The notes under the pieces: model-generated | What the model was told of the DNA's origin: nothing | The model's input: the letters and a program-made list of their open reading frames with translations, nothing else | The model's database searches: none | Translations under genes and position numbers: made by a program | Assembly (NCBI GenBank): GCA_003254925.1 | Contig: QANZ01002401.1 | Span: forward strand, 36,404 to 100,403 | Length of the DNA: 64,000 bases | Origin: Chamaecrista fasciculata | Lineage: Eukaryota > Streptophyta > Magnoliopsida > Fabales > Fabaceae | Direction: 5' to 3' | In this document: positions 10,139 through 21,605 of the stretch, piece after piece | Numbering within the stretch: position 1 is the first letter of the stretch | Layout: every line of letters starts with the position of its first letter

Positions 10139-10146
10139 TATTTATA
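10139..10146 (-). promoter_or_regulatory. OMT1 TATA box
   Basis: TATAAATA on the minus strand lies about 77 bp upstream of the OMT1 ATG. It is in the block (CTTATAAATAGACCC) shared with OMT2, OMT3, OMT4, OMT6 and OMT8. It is still joined to only the first 89 coding bases, so it now drives transcription into the LINE. Confidence 0.75.
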
Positions 10147-11039
10147 AGGGTAAGTGGTTCAACATCTTGAGCTCATTCAAAATTTCAATATTAGCCCTCT
10201 CTTTTTTTTTTTTTTGGAATGCTACCTATCAGTTTTGTCCCGAGCCCGATTAATCCAAACTTATCTAATTTGAAGTATTTGTAATGTGTGAAAAAAAGAA
10301 AAGAAAGAGGATTAAAAGTTTCAATCTTTAAGTTTCCAAACAAGTGGAGGAGGTTCCAAACCCCTCCCTTCTCCCTTCTCTCTTCTTCCTTCTTTTTAAT
10401 TTTCAATCTAAACATACCTTTAATATAGTTTGACAAATATAGTTGCATTATATTCATAACATTTTGAGTTCAAGACCCTTAATATAGTTTACTGATAAAT
10501 ATAGTTGCATTATATTCATAACATTTTGAGTTCAAGATCTTATTTATGTGATACTAAACAATTCAGCACTTATCTCAACTCTTCATTAATTTATCTATTT
10601 TAAGTAGACATTTCATTATATGTATGTTTTGTCCAAAGTCTCATAGAATCCTTCAATCTATAAAAACACATGCGCTTCGAATTTAGAAAGAATATATATA
10701 GAGAGAGAGAGAGAGAGTCTTAAGATGTATATATAATTAAAGAACATAAAATCCTTCTTTATCTATTATTTATTGTATATATTATTTTACGGTTTAGATA
10801 AGTATTAATATTTAGTTTATACATAATAATAAAATTTTAACTTTATTTAACCTATATGGAGTAGTTGAGTAACTTGCACATTGATGACACATTGCACATA
10901 TATGTGGGAGATGCGGCCACTATCATGATATCAACATGAAATAATTTTTGTCTAACTCGTATTGTAGGTTATTGGACTTGCGTTATCAATTCCAACTACT
11001 CACGTACTATTTTATAATTAAATATGTTATATTAAAGGT
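10147..11039. other. OMT1 upstream region with tandem duplication
   Basis: I see no gene. A block of about 57 bp is tandemly duplicated at 10421-10476 and 10480-10537 (both contain AGTTGCATTATATTCATAAC). A (GA)n tract lies at about 10698-10716. The segment 10900-11040 is homologous to the OMT2 upstream region at about 18450-18590, showing that the duplicated unit included promoter-distal DNA. Confidence 0.6.
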
Positions 11040-11048
11040 GATTCCCGG

Positions 11049-14000
11049 GAAAACGGATCCCCTGTACTTCCAAGCGGTGAAATTTTGTGAAATTCGTGAG
11101 ATCTCAGCCGTGCATCTAATCTACGCTCCTCATATTGCCACGTCGCCCTACTTTTTTTTTGTTTTGTTTTTCACAGCACATGGAGGCAGTGTTGTTTTCG
11201 TAAAACCATTTCTCTTAGAGCATTTGGTTTTCTTATTTCTCTCTTCTTAGTCTATCGTCGCCGGCGTTCATCTCCGGTGAAGCTCAGGTGCGTAGCTGAG
11301 ATTTCGCCCCCTCCCATCTCGCACTTCAGTGTACTTCAATGTCGGCAACGTTTCTCTCGTCGCCAAAACCACTTCTCTCCGACGGGGCTATAGGAACGTC
11401 TCGGGTTTCCAAATTTTCCTCTATCCGCCAATCCCACTGATTCTTCGCTCCCGGTATTATTTTATTTTCTTCTTTTTTTGATTGATTATTGTGTTATAGA
11501 TTGAATGAAGTAAACTTGTGCTCTAATTTTGAATCAGACCTTCCAATGGCTCTAGAGCCAAGTGCTAATTCAGATTCAGTGAAAATAACGTCGATGCAGA
11601 GCCAGTATTGTGATGATTTTGTTACAGACAATGTTGAATAGGTGGGTACCAAAATTTCTTCTCATTACGATTGCTTTGTTTGGTCATATTAATGTCCCCA
11701 AATAAGTATAAGTAAGGATAACTTTAATTATAAACATTTTGTAATTGTACTGTGGAGGATTATGCATTGCTTGACTGCTATCTTGGGTTGTGATTTGTGA
11801 GAGATGATATGATAAACAGAAAGGGATAAGAAAAAAAAAAGACTAACTGTTTTTCAAATTAAAAATAAAAACTAACATGCAACTCCAGAAGTACAAGATG
11901 GAATGTGAGATTATTTTTGTCAAATAAGTAGTCTGGGTATAATCAGAGATAGCTGTAACAACAATTGAAACTTTAACACTATTGTTCTGTTATTATGGCA
12001 TTCTATTATTTCATTTTCTAGTACTTTAATCTTCACTAATTGTACAAGACTACAAGTTGCATTTTGTTAATGATCCAATAATTATTGTTTTATTATGATA
12101 TTGAATCAGCTAAAGATTATGATATTTATACCTATATATGCCTTGTTAGTCGTGTTTTTTGAATTGTGATGCAAGTTGACAATTTGCTATGTTGACAATT
12201 TTATTTTTCCTTTTGAATTCTTTTCTATACATTGTGATGCAAGTTGTCTATATATTATTTAGGGAGGATTGGTATAGAGATGGGTATGTTACTTTGCTTT
12301 TATATATTCCTATAATATAAAAGCTTTGGGATTGTTTCATTGGAGTTACAGCCTTAAAAAGTTGTTCCCTTGGTCTGATTATTATAAAGTTTCCCTTGAT
12401 TCGCTTTCATGAGTTTTATTCTAATAATAAGATAATGAATACATTTAAAATTGTGCATCAATGTAATATACTGAGCAAGTATCTTTAGATGCAAGGATTG
12501 ATTATGGTGAAGGCAGTGAAGTCATCCAGAAAATGCAATGCAGTGAAGTCATCCAAAGACTGTCCTGAGGCTACAAAGGAACATCTTGGGAGTGTTTTGG
12601 GACTGTATTGGAACAGTTTTTTAAAACTGTATTAGGTCTCTATCAGGATAGATTTATTGAATTATGTTACAAAGATGTAAAAGAGTAACATATATTGTAA
12701 TGAGAAATGTAATATATTTCAATTCTTAATTTCAATAAAGATACAACTTTCATTGTCCATAGATTGTTCTTATATGTATTTCAAATCTTATTTTGCATTG
12801 TTTGGACATTTAGAAATGCGGGTGCTGTTTTAATGAGAAATATGAACCGGTATTCATTGAGTCTTCTTTATAATAAGAGGTCCAATATTTCAATCTGAAA
12901 CAAGTTTTCTTAAAAGGTTGGAATCATGAAATTTAAGATGACACTTCTAATTGAAATTACAAGAACTTCAAAAAGCCATTACAAAAATTTCTTTCATGGA
13001 TTCCTCAGTCTACAAAGTAACTAAAATACTCTTTCATATTATACAATGAGGAATTCACTCAAACAACTATAGCTAGGAATTCTCTCAAACAACCCAGTAA
13101 TTCAAACTTAAAGAAGTAACAAAATGCAATCCATCTACTCTTTGCTTGTATCTAGACCCTTTTGAAAAGCTCTCCTCCATGTCTAAGCTGGTGTGCAAAA
13201 TGAAATGTCTACAATTCAGGCTAGGCATAATCAATCCATCTACTCTTTGCTTGTATCTAGTCATCTGCAAAGAAACATGCAACTTACTAAAGAAGTAACA
13301 AACAAAAATATTTGGAAAAGAGAAGAAAAAAGAGCTACCTGCGGAGTTAGATTTATGATGAAGGTTTGATATGCTATTGTCGACCTGTGTTGTAGCTCCA
13401 AAGCTTCTTCACTCAATGAATTGTTGACCTGTGTTGCAGGTCCATCGTCCAAGGTTTTCAATTATGAAAGTCATTTTTTTAATCTCATTTTCTTCCTATT
13501 TAGTATACAAATTTAAAAAAAAAACAGATTTGGGGATCATTTTGAATTCTTAATCAAAATAGATTAACCTTGGACAACCTAATACTTTGCAACTCTCACA
13601 CACATGCCTAATAAATCAGAGGAGTGAATGAATCAGAATAAAAAGTTAAAAGGACTCATCACGACACAGAGTATAAGATAAAAAACATTAAAAGGAAGAA
13701 GGTTCTCACAAAACAGGACTCATTCATACCAATACGAAACCAAAGAGTGAGTGAAGTAATAATTGCATGAGAAAACCAGAGAAGAAGTAATAATTGCAAG
13801 GTTGTGATTCACTTCACAAAATAAGGCATGAAAAAACGAAAATCAAAGCCAGAAAGACAAGAATCTCATCACCTCATTGAGGACATAACACAAACACTTG
13901 AAGGGCACAAAAAAAGAAAGAAGAAACAGATATGAAACTCAAAAGCCAAAGCCAAGAAACATCAATAGAGAGAGAAGTCATACCCATCGCAGGTGATGAG

Positions 14001-14366
14001 GGTTCTCGAGCAAGACGGAGTAAAGTGGGAACAACAAAGACGGAGCAAAGAGGAAAGGGGCAAAGAGTGTTTGCAAAATGGGGATAGGGTTTCAGAAGTT
14101 CAGAGGTAAATATTGAAAGGCTTCGTCGGAATCCATGAGTGAACGAAAGGGAGCTTGGTGGTAGTGATGGTGGTGATTTTCTTTCAAGAGGCGAGGGTTT
14201 GGAATTGCAGGAGGAGTCGAGGGGTTAGAAGTTGAAAGTGTGAAAAAAAAAAGAAGAAAAAAAATAAAGCGACGTGGCGAATTAAGGTGCGTAGATTAGA
14301 TGCACAGCTGAGATCTCACGAATTTCACAGAATTTCACCGCTGGGAAGTTCAGGGGATCCGTTTTC
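11049..14366. mobile_element. MULE (Mutator-like) element, 3.3 kb, non-autonomous
   Basis: Terminal inverted repeats of about 100 bp begin GAAAACGGATCCCCTG at the left (11049) and end CAGGGGATCCGTTTTC at the right (14366). I estimate about 90 percent identity between the arms. They are flanked by a perfect 9-bp duplication, GATTCCCGG (11040-11048 and 14367-14375), the Mutator hallmark. The paralogous OMT2 upstream site near 18572 reads GATTCCCGACCAGGAGATCTC and lacks the element. No transposase frame is visible. Inside the left TIR is a gene-like stretch with a probable 5'-UTR intron (about 11458-11538) and a 31-codon ORF at 11546-11641 (MALEPSANSDSV). A 28-bp direct repeat lies at about 13129-13156 and 13231-13260. 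Gene-like 5' ends pointing inward at both ends suggest an internally deleted MuDR-type element or captured host DNA. Confidence 0.85.
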
Positions 14367-14925
14367 GATTCCCGGCCCCTAGATCTCAAGAAAATCTTTT
14401 GCCTTTTATATGATTAATAGAATAGTTCAAGGTCTTAAAAAATTTTTAATTTTGGTCTTTAAAAATTTTAGGCCAAAAACCTATTTTGGTCCCTAATGTT
14501 TACTAGACATTCCGTTTTGGTTTCTAAAGTTTCTTTTTATTCTGTTTTGATTCTCAAAGTTTTCAAAATATTCTACCAATAATCCCCAACAACCCATTTC
14601 CATCCGATCCATTTTCTCAGTTAAAAAAAAAAAGTTAAAGTGCACTTTTGGTTTCATAATTTTTTTTAAGTCTCAATTTGGTCTCATAACTTTTTTTGTT
14701 GCACTTTTGGTCCCATATTTTTGCAAAAGGTTGCAGATTTGGTCATGTATCACTTTTGGTCTCATATCTTTTGGTTAGGTTGCAGAATTGATCTCATATC
14801 TTTGTAAAAAGTTTCATCGTCAATCCCACTTGATTCAAATATATGAGACCGATTTTGCACTTAACCCAAATATACGAAACCAAAAGTGCAACACGAGTCC
14901 AAATAAGCAACTTGAGCAGAGGTAG

Positions 14926-15039
14926 ATGGAGACGCGGTTGTATAGAAGGAAGAGGAAGAGAGGGACGCCGACGGGTGACCTATTGACCCGGTGGATGGAA
15001 TCGGGTTTGCTGGTGGAGAAAATGGAGGAGAGAAACTGA
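14926..15039 (+). other. Gene-like fragment inside MULE 14471-15790
   Basis: A 37-codon ORF starts METRLYRRKRKRG and continues with GDLLTRWMESGLLVEKMEER. It sits in GC-rich sequence unlike the AT-rich element ends. I do not recognise the source gene. It is most easily read as a captured host exon fragment, but a chance ORF cannot be excluded. Confidence 0.25.
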
Positions 15040-15201
15040 ATGGTGAGGACCCAAATCGACTAAAAACAGAGCGTGAATGATTTGATTTCCAAGAGCCTAA
15101 GATTGAGAGAAAACTGTGGAGTACGTGTTGAGAGGGAGAGAGTAGCAGTAATGGGTTTTCAATTTTCTCCGTGTCGGTCGACTCTCAATGAAAACACCAA
15201 T

Positions 15202-15330
15202 TGATAAGAGTATAAGTCTTTAGGAGAACCACACATCGAATGATCGAAAGCTAACTGTTGAAGTTTGAGAGCCCAAGGTTTTATATAGCGCTTTACCCTC
15301 AGTTAATTACCCGATGTGGGACTCGTATCA
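15202..15330 (-). repeat. TRIM-like LTR
   Basis: On the minus strand the repeat begins TGATACGAGTCCCACATCGG and ends ACTTATACTCTTATCA, a TG...CA LTR of about 129 bp. It is followed by AATTGGTGTTTTC, which may be a decayed tRNA-Met primer-binding site. Related copies are clustered at 44197-44510. It is nested inside the MULE at 14471-15790. Confidence 0.55.
15279..15322 (-). promoter_or_regulatory. snRNA-type promoter motif pair in TRIM-like LTR
   Basis: The upstream sequence element GTCCCACATCG (plus 15312-15322) is followed after exactly 24 bp by TATATAAAA (plus 15279-15287). In plant snRNA genes this USE-TATA pair with about 23-24 bp spacing directs RNA polymerase III. The motif pair is seen directly; its activity is inferred. 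Confidence 0.5.
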
Positions 15331-15790
15331 GAATTCTCTTTGGATCAATCAAAGTTTAGTCCTCCATATTATAACAATGGCATAGGGGATATATATTATA
15401 TAGTAGTATAGCAACCACCACCACCACCACACAGCCCATGCCTAATAATAATTCTTCCACCACCAGTAATTTTTTCCAGAACATGAATTTGTACGGGAAT
15501 TCCTCTGTATTATAGGGAGAATGTCTTTTTTATACATTTATTAGGCCCTTATTTGTTTTTTTAATTGCATTTTGATATCTATTACAAAAGGAAAAAGACC
15601 TTAACATAAAATACCAAAATTGTCAAGGGATGAAAGTTAGTTTTCTCCTTTATTTACTTCTTTTTAACGGAAAAAAATGGATGGAGGGACTAATTGTTAG
15701 ACTTTTTAGAAATTTTGGGGACTGAAACGGAACAAATGAACCAAAATAGAACCTTGAGCAAACATTAGAGGCGAAAATAGGTTTTTGACC

Positions 15791-16041
15791 AAAATTTTAT
15801 ATATTAAAAATATAAAAGATAATAAAAAATGATTAAAGAAAAGTGCTGCAAATTTATGAGTGTGACAAATATAATCTCACATTATCAAATAAAATTTACA
15901 ATCCCACACGCATAACACACCATGGCCATTATTTGAAGTTGTAGCACACTAGCACTAGACAGACATTCATTACAGTCACCAAATACTAAGTGGCCCTCGA
16001 ACACACCATAGAAGAACGTATATATATATATATATATAATA
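15791..16041. other. OMT2 3' flank
   Basis: I see no gene. The sequence matches the OMT1 and OMT3 3' flanks (ATTATTTGAAGTTGTAG). A (TA)n tract lies at 16019-16036, immediately after the OMT2 stop codon. Confidence 0.6.
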
Positions 16042-17657
16042 TTATGGATAGACTTCGATGAGAGATCTTAAACCAAAAACAGCTGGAGTTATCTTATAGT
16101 TAGTGAAACCAGCAGAAGAAAACAAATTGGCCCATTCTTTCTCGTCTCTCTCTTTTCCAGGGAGGTATGCCATCATCATTATATCAAACAGCAATTGTGT
16201 TTCAATTAGTGATTTATTATAATCTCCATTATTATTATTCTCTATAACCATGTCTATTATAACCACCTTTCCTCCTTTGCCTTTCCTCGTAATTGCTTCC
16301 TTGCAATTCTTCAGTATTTTCACGCATGACTCATCGTCCCAATCCTGCAACGTCCACTATATACATATACATATATATATGCCATTCAAACAAACAAGTT
16401 AATTATATATAGTTACCACGATCAAAATATATAGGCTAAAGCCTTATTTTGGTCCCTCATGTTTAGTCAAAGTCTTGTTTTGGTCCCTCAAGTTTCTAAA
16501 AAGTTCCGTTTTGGTCCCTTAAGTTTCCAAAAAGTTTCACCGTTAGTCTCTGAAATCTATTAAAATTGTCTATTTATTTCTTTTTTTTTCTTACGTTTTG
16601 ATCTTATTATAAGCAAAAGGAACTTAATGTAAAAAATTAAAACTTTTGGGGGATGAAAGTCTATTTTTTTTTTTAACAGAAAAAATGGATGAAAAATACT
16701 GAGGAACTAACGATGGAATGTTTTGGAAAGTTAAGGGACCAAAACAGAACAAAAAAAGATGAGGGGCCAAAATGAAACTTTGAGCAAACCTAAAGGACTA
16801 AAATAGGACTTTGGCCAAATATATATACTGGCCCAAACTAAACCATTATATATATACTTATATAGTACAGTACCTTGAACAATATATATACCATCGGAGG
16901 GAGGAATAGCCTCAAACATGTCTCCTGCGATGAACTTGAGATTCTGAGTTCCTTTGAGGTCACTAACAACATAAGGGCTATCAAAGACAATGCACTCCAT
17001 TTTTGGAAATGCCTTAGCAATGGCCTTAGCCATGATCCCAGTGTTACCACCCACATCCACCAAAGTCTCCAAACCCTCGAACACCTTTTTACATGTGTCA
17101 ACCACCACATTAGCCACCAATCGAGAATCATTCTCCATTAACTCAGTAAACCACTTGTGAAGCTTGGGCTCATGCCATGCATAATCCCAAAACCCCCTAT
17201 TATATGTGGTGTCAAACGGTGTCGGATCATCTTTTTGGAGCCAATTCACCATCTCGTGTAAGGGCTTGGTCATAATTGGATCCAACATGGAAAGCACAAA
17301 AGGGGACACACTAAAGGGATGGTCCTTCAAAAGGAGGGTGGATGCTTCGGTTAGGACATAGCCCTCCAATTGTGGGTCATCTTCTGGAAGCTTCTGGAGA
17401 GAGAAGAAGCCGGAATGAGTGAGAAGGCGCATTAAACGATGAATGTTGGGGGTTTTAGAAGGATGGATTGAGAGAGAAGAGACAAGTTGGTGAAGAGTGA
17501 TGGGTTTGCCATAAGAGTGAATGATGTCTGGAATGTCTAATTCTATGGCTGATTTGAGACACATTGAGTGTAGGATGCTTGTTGTGTGCTTCCATATGTG
17601 GCTTTGAGCTTCAAGTAGTTTTGTTGATGCAATTTGCTCTTTGTTGTGAGATCCCAT
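16042..17657 (-). pseudogene. OMT2: O-methyltransferase with donor-site insertion and lost catalytic His
   Basis: This class II OMT of subfamily A starts at MGSHNKEQIAST (17657); an open frame to 17777 lies across the TATA region and is not coding. Exon 1 is 16874-17657, 784 nt against 780 expected. The end that reads GATGGTATATTGTTTAAG|GT in OMT3 has an extra TATA here (GATGGTATATATATTGTTC), shifting exon 2 out of frame so that it soon stops. Exon 2 (16042-16356) is otherwise open, but its catalytic motif reads WTLQDWDDE: CAT has become CAG, so the general-base His is Gln. The SAM loop VDVGGNTGI is present. A weak alternative donor (GTTCAAG, 4 bp upstream) could restore frame. A MULE-type MITE lies in the intron. 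It is probably inactive as a methyltransferase. Confidence 0.85.
16434..16816. mobile_element. MULE-derived MITE in the OMT2 intron
   Basis: The inverted ends GGCTAAAGCCTTATTTTGG and GGCCAAAGTCCTATTTTAG (right end reverse-complemented) are flanked by a perfect 9-bp duplication, AAATATATA (16425-16433 and 16817-16825). The 383-bp element consists of repeated 'ttttggtccct' phrases and has no coding capacity. It belongs to the same terminal-sequence family as 14471-15790. Confidence 0.75.
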
Positions 17658-17752
17658 ACTTGATATATGTTGATGTATATAGTTGATTGTATAATATTGT
17701 GATTTGTGATGTATGTATATCTTGGTATGGAACTCATCTTTACGTTGATGTC

Positions 17753-17760
17753 TATTTATA
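17753..17760 (-). promoter_or_regulatory. OMT2 TATA box
   Basis: TATAAATA on the minus strand lies about 96 bp upstream of the OMT2 ATG, in the promoter block conserved across the cluster. The promoter looks preserved although the coding sequence is damaged. Confidence 0.7.
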
Positions 17761-20101
17761 AGTAGAATTGTGGTCACAATATTATCCCTCTATCTTTTTT
17801 CTCTTTGGACTAATTAAAAGATCGATATTATCACTCTTATCTGTTTTGAATAAATTATCTCGATCATGTTGTCCAATGTCCAACGTTCCATACTATCTGT
17901 GAATCAATCAAAAACATTTGTTTTGGGTTCTTTTGGATACCATATAAAACACGTGGTAAGTGAGATAGTTGTAAAGAATCCACGATAAACATGGGATCAA
18001 TATTGTTCATATGTTCTATGTTTCAGAGGAGCTCTGATCTTTTAAGTTGGAATGTCTTACAATGACAGTATCCTCAAATATGTCTCCAACATGAATTGAA
18101 TATGAGACATAAACATATATGACTTTGCCTATAATAACAACTGAATTACAACTTACTGATGAGAAGACTAGCTAGCTACTTAATGAAGTAAATCACAAAA
18201 CAATTAATTATCAAAATTTATACAAAGATTATCAAAAAAAATAATTGAGTATTCAGAATATTGAGTACATCTAAGCCAAGTTTAGCAATTAATGAATTTG
18301 GTGACAAAATAACATTTTTAATCAAAATTCCGCAAAACTCTTATTATTCATTTATATATAATAAAATTTTATAAATCAAAACTAGAACCAAATTACTATA
18401 TAGATTATAGATTCTTAACATAGTTCAGTAAACTGCACATTATACATGCGGGGGATCTATCCATTATCATGATATTGACATAAATTAAATTATATAGTTC
18501 ATAATGCCTTACGTTTTAATTACATTATCACTTCCAACTACTCATTGTTTTTGCACTAAATGTTTTGAAGTTGATTCCCGACCAGGAGATCTCATGAAAA
18601 TCTTTGGCCTTTTAAATATCAGTATTATACTCCTATATTATAGTGTTACAACGTTTTTTTAGTTTTGGGTCTTTAAAAACTATATCTATTAAAAAGACAT
18701 GATGAAATATAATCAAGATGATAAAAATAATATAAAGTAGTAATGAATTATTGGAAAACTGGAATAACTTTTTTTTGTATGAATGAGGTACGGGCGGGGT
18801 GGGGGTACCCACGGTTGATGGTAATAATTAATTTTTTTGTCGTAAATTCTCTATTTAAAAGTTGACATATGGCTACAAAATATTATTGATTCATATTTAA
18901 AAGATAGGATTCGAATCACCACTTGGTCAAAAAAGTTTGTTTATGGATGTTTTTCTTAATTTTTTTTTTACTAAGATTATTGGTGAACCTCATGAGAATG
19001 AGATCTTTATTTGTACACATACATATTATGATCTATATACTCCAGCTTAAGGGACAGTGATGGTTGTCAATTAGGACAATGAATCCTCTACCGTAAACTT
19101 TTGGTACTGTCATGGATCCTCTACTGTAAACTTTTGTTTAAACCCAAAACACATTAATTTTTTGAAAGCTAAAATTAGCAAAAACAACAACTGTACTAAA
19201 TTTTGTGCTTTCCATGCTGTTCTTTAATCTTAACCACCGAATTGATCCTATGTTCTAAAGCTGGCCACATTTGAGAAGATGCACATTTACACAATTTTGT
19301 TAAGTGCATTGAATAGCATAGACTTTATAAATTTTAGAAGGCATCTCTTGAAAAATAATATATTTAGTCCAAATTATACGAATTTGTGTAAATGTATATT
19401 AAGATCTCGATTATATACAATCTTATAATCTTTCTTCTCATCGATTATACAATTTTATGATTGTTTTCAGAATTTATAATCTCTCAAAGAAAGAAATAAA
19501 AATAAATGTCACTCCAATTATGATAATGTTTTTATGAAAATTATTTTATAACAAATTGTTTAATAACTTATAAAATATTTTATTAAAATATAATAAATTT
19601 TGAATAATTTAATTATTATAAATAATTTTTTATGTTATTAATCACCATATTTATATATATATATGTATTGATGACAAATGAAAAAAAATAAAGTATGTTT
19701 TGATGCATTTTCAAATTAATTAAGTGATATATAGTCTAAAAATTGTAATATATACTTAAGTCAACTCTTGCGATTTTATCATTTAAGTTTACGATTCGAT
19801 TTTATGCCTCTTTTCTTTTGTTTACTTAAGCTTGCGATTTTGATAACCTCAATTATATACACTCCCTCAAAACTTGTTGTCAACAGATTGCAACAAATTA
19901 AATGTTTAATGTGTGTCACTATATATGGTAATTAAGAAAAAAATTAGTAAAAGTTTATATATATATATATATTGGTAAATCAATGCAATAACATTAAAAA
20001 TCAAAGAGTATTACAACAGACATACAAGAGAAAGTTTATATAAATTTTATTATAAGATTTAGTGATCATAAGAAACTATCTTATGCACACACATGACTGA
20101 C
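17761..20101. other. AT-rich intergenic region upstream of OMT2
   Basis: I see no gene. The paralogous empty site of the MULE is near 18572-18600 (GATTCCCGACCAGGAGATC). The segment at 19960-20040 has a LINE-like 3' end after a (TA)n tract. The remainder is AT-rich sequence with short (TA)n runs. Confidence 0.55.
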
Positions 20102-20538
20102 TGTTGGGATTGCTTAAAAAGTCCCACATCGCTTGGAGTAAAGCATGTGGGAGGGTCTCAACAATATAAATAGGGGCCTTGGGTTTGTTTTCTAAGTACA
20201 CCAAGTCAATACACTTTAAGCATTGTATTAGACTTATAAATTCTTCCCTCTCTTGTATTTAATTTGAGAGTTGTCCTCTTGTTGTTAGAGTGTGGGAGGT
20301 GTAGTCAAATAGTTGCTTTGAGAGAGTGTGGGTGTACTTGGTGTGAGGGTTGAGAGAAGATGTGTGATGTAATAATTTTCACATAGTATTTTCTCTAGTT
20401 GTCTTTTGGCAACGGTCGTGGGTTTTTTTCCCGGTTTGGGTTTCCCACGTTAATTTCTCTTGTGTTGAGATCGTAGTATTATTCCATCTTGTTTCTCTAT
20501 TTTAATTCTCTGCTGAGGTATTGTTTTTATGCCCAACA
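20102..20538 (+). repeat. 5' LTR of the gag-only element
   Basis: This 437-bp LTR starts TGTTGGGATTGC and ends GCCCAACA. It carries a USE-like GTCCCACATCG, a TATA box (TATAAATAGGGG) and a G/T-rich 3' part. It is the same as the LTR at 21933-22368 apart from one A. Confidence 0.95.
20121..20173 (+). promoter_or_regulatory. LTR promoter with snRNA-type USE and TATA
   Basis: GTCCCACATCG (20121-20131) is followed after 33 bp by TATAAATAG (20165-20173). USE plus TATA at about 33-34 bp is the arrangement of RNA polymerase II plant snRNA genes, which fits a retrotransposon needing a Pol II transcript. The motif is seen; its use is inferred. Confidence 0.55.
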
Positions 20539-20540
20539 AG

Positions 20541-20552
20541 TGGTATCAGAGC
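20541..20552 (+). other. Primer-binding site (initiator tRNA-Met)
   Basis: TGGTATCAGAGC lies 2 bp after the 5' LTR and is complementary to the 3' end of plant initiator tRNA-Met, the usual Copia primer. Confidence 0.9.
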
Positions 20553-20804
20553 CTATGGTTCGGTGGAGTAATTTCTGAGTATGCTCTGTGGTTGCAGTGT
20601 TATCTGATCTTCCACATCAGAAAAGAATTATCCTGTTCTTCTTGAGAATTATTTTTTTTGAGGTTGCTTGGTTATTGCTGGGTTGCTAGAAGGAAGTCTA
20701 AGTAATTCTGGCTAAGGAAAGATTTGGTACTTAAGTAGTCCATTTGTGACTCACCTCTCTTTCCTGGGAATTACTGACAGACTGTGTTCTAGTATACAGT
20801 TGCA

Positions 20805-21605
20805 ATGTCAAGTTTTTCAAGCGCCGTAAAATTTGATATGGAGAAATTTGATGGAATGATCAATTTTGGCTTGTGGCAAGTTCAAGTCAAGGATGTGTTG
20901 ATACAATCAGGGTTACACAAGGCATTGAAGGGGAGAGTTTCCAGCAAAGGTTCTGAAAAGAGTGGTTCAAGTATGGGTGATGAAGAGTGGGAAGAGTTAG
21001 ATTTGAGAGCTGCAAGTGCAATTCGGATGTGTTTGGCTAAGAATGTTCTTGCAAACGTGCAAGATATTTCAACAGCCAAGGAGCTTTGGGAGAAGCTTGA
21101 AGAGTTGTACCAGTCAAAGGGTGTCTCAAATCGGTTGCTGTTGAAGGAACAATTTTATACTCTTCGTATGGATGGAAATACAAAGATATCCGATCATCTA
21201 AGTACTCTTAATGGCATTTGTTCTGAACTGGAGTCCATTGGAGTTAAGGTTGATGATGAAGATAAGGCTTTGAAGCTCATATTGTCTCTTCCTTCTTCCT
21301 TTGAATACATGAAGCCTGTCTTGATGTATGGAAAGGAGACTCTGAATTTTTCTGAGGTTGCCAGTAAAATCATTTCAGAGGAAAGACGTCTGAAATGTGA
21401 GAGTCAAGCTGTTACAGACTCGGCATTGGTGGCCAGGGATGAGAGTGGAAGGAAGAAGAACTCTGGAAAGAAGGTGACCTGCTGGAAATGCGGAAAGACT
21501 GGGCATGTAAAAAGAAATTGTCCAGGTGGAGCAAGTTCGGCAAAGGGCTCCGATGCAGATGCTAACGTAGTCTCTCTGGATGAGGGAGATGATATTTTCT
21601 TATGA
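20805..21605 (+). CDS. Copia-type Gag (UBN2 family) with CCHC zinc knuckle
   Basis: This 266-aa capsid-type protein is the only coding region of the LTR element. It starts MSSFSSAVKFDMEKFDG, typical of Copia Gag. The UBN2/retrotran_gag region covers about 10-200 (NFGLWQVQVKDVL, AKELWEKLEELYQ, LPSSFEYMKPVL, KIISEERRL). The CCHC knuckle CWKCGKTGHVKRNC lies at about 226-239. The frame ends EGDDIFL just after the knuckle, where an autonomous Copia would continue to protease. The 330 bp beyond has no pol similarity I can see. It presumably packages RNA with enzymes supplied in trans. Confidence 0.93.
   Translation: MSSFSSAVKFDMEKFDGMINFGLWQVQVKDVLIQSGLHKALKGRVSSKGSEKSGSSMGDEEWEELDLRAASAIRMCLAKNVLANVQDISTAKELWEKLEELYQSKGVSNRLLLKEQFYTLRMDGNTKISDHLSTLNGICSELESIGVKVDDEDKALKLILSLPSSFEYMKPVLMYGKETLNFSEVASKIISEERRLKCESQAVTDSALVARDESGRKKNSGKKVTCWKCGKTGHVKRNCPGGASSAKGSDADANVVSLDEGDDIFL

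Larger units (their letters stand above)
14471..15790. mobile_element. MULE-type element with gene-like cargo (Pack-MULE candidate)
   Basis: The ends GGCCAAAAACCTATTTTGGT (left) and its diverged inverse (right, reverse complement GGTCAAAAACCTATTTTCG) are flanked by a perfect 9-bp duplication, AAAATTTTA (14462-14470 and 15791-15799). The interior at 14900-15180 is much more GC-rich than its surroundings and holds a short ORF. A TRIM-like LTR is nested at 15202-15330. The terminal sequences match the family of small elements at 16434-16816, 24687-24932 and 32407-33474. Confidence 0.75.

Noticed and set aside
20882..21079. Antisense ORF within gag
   Set aside because: It is a shadow of the gag coding frame.
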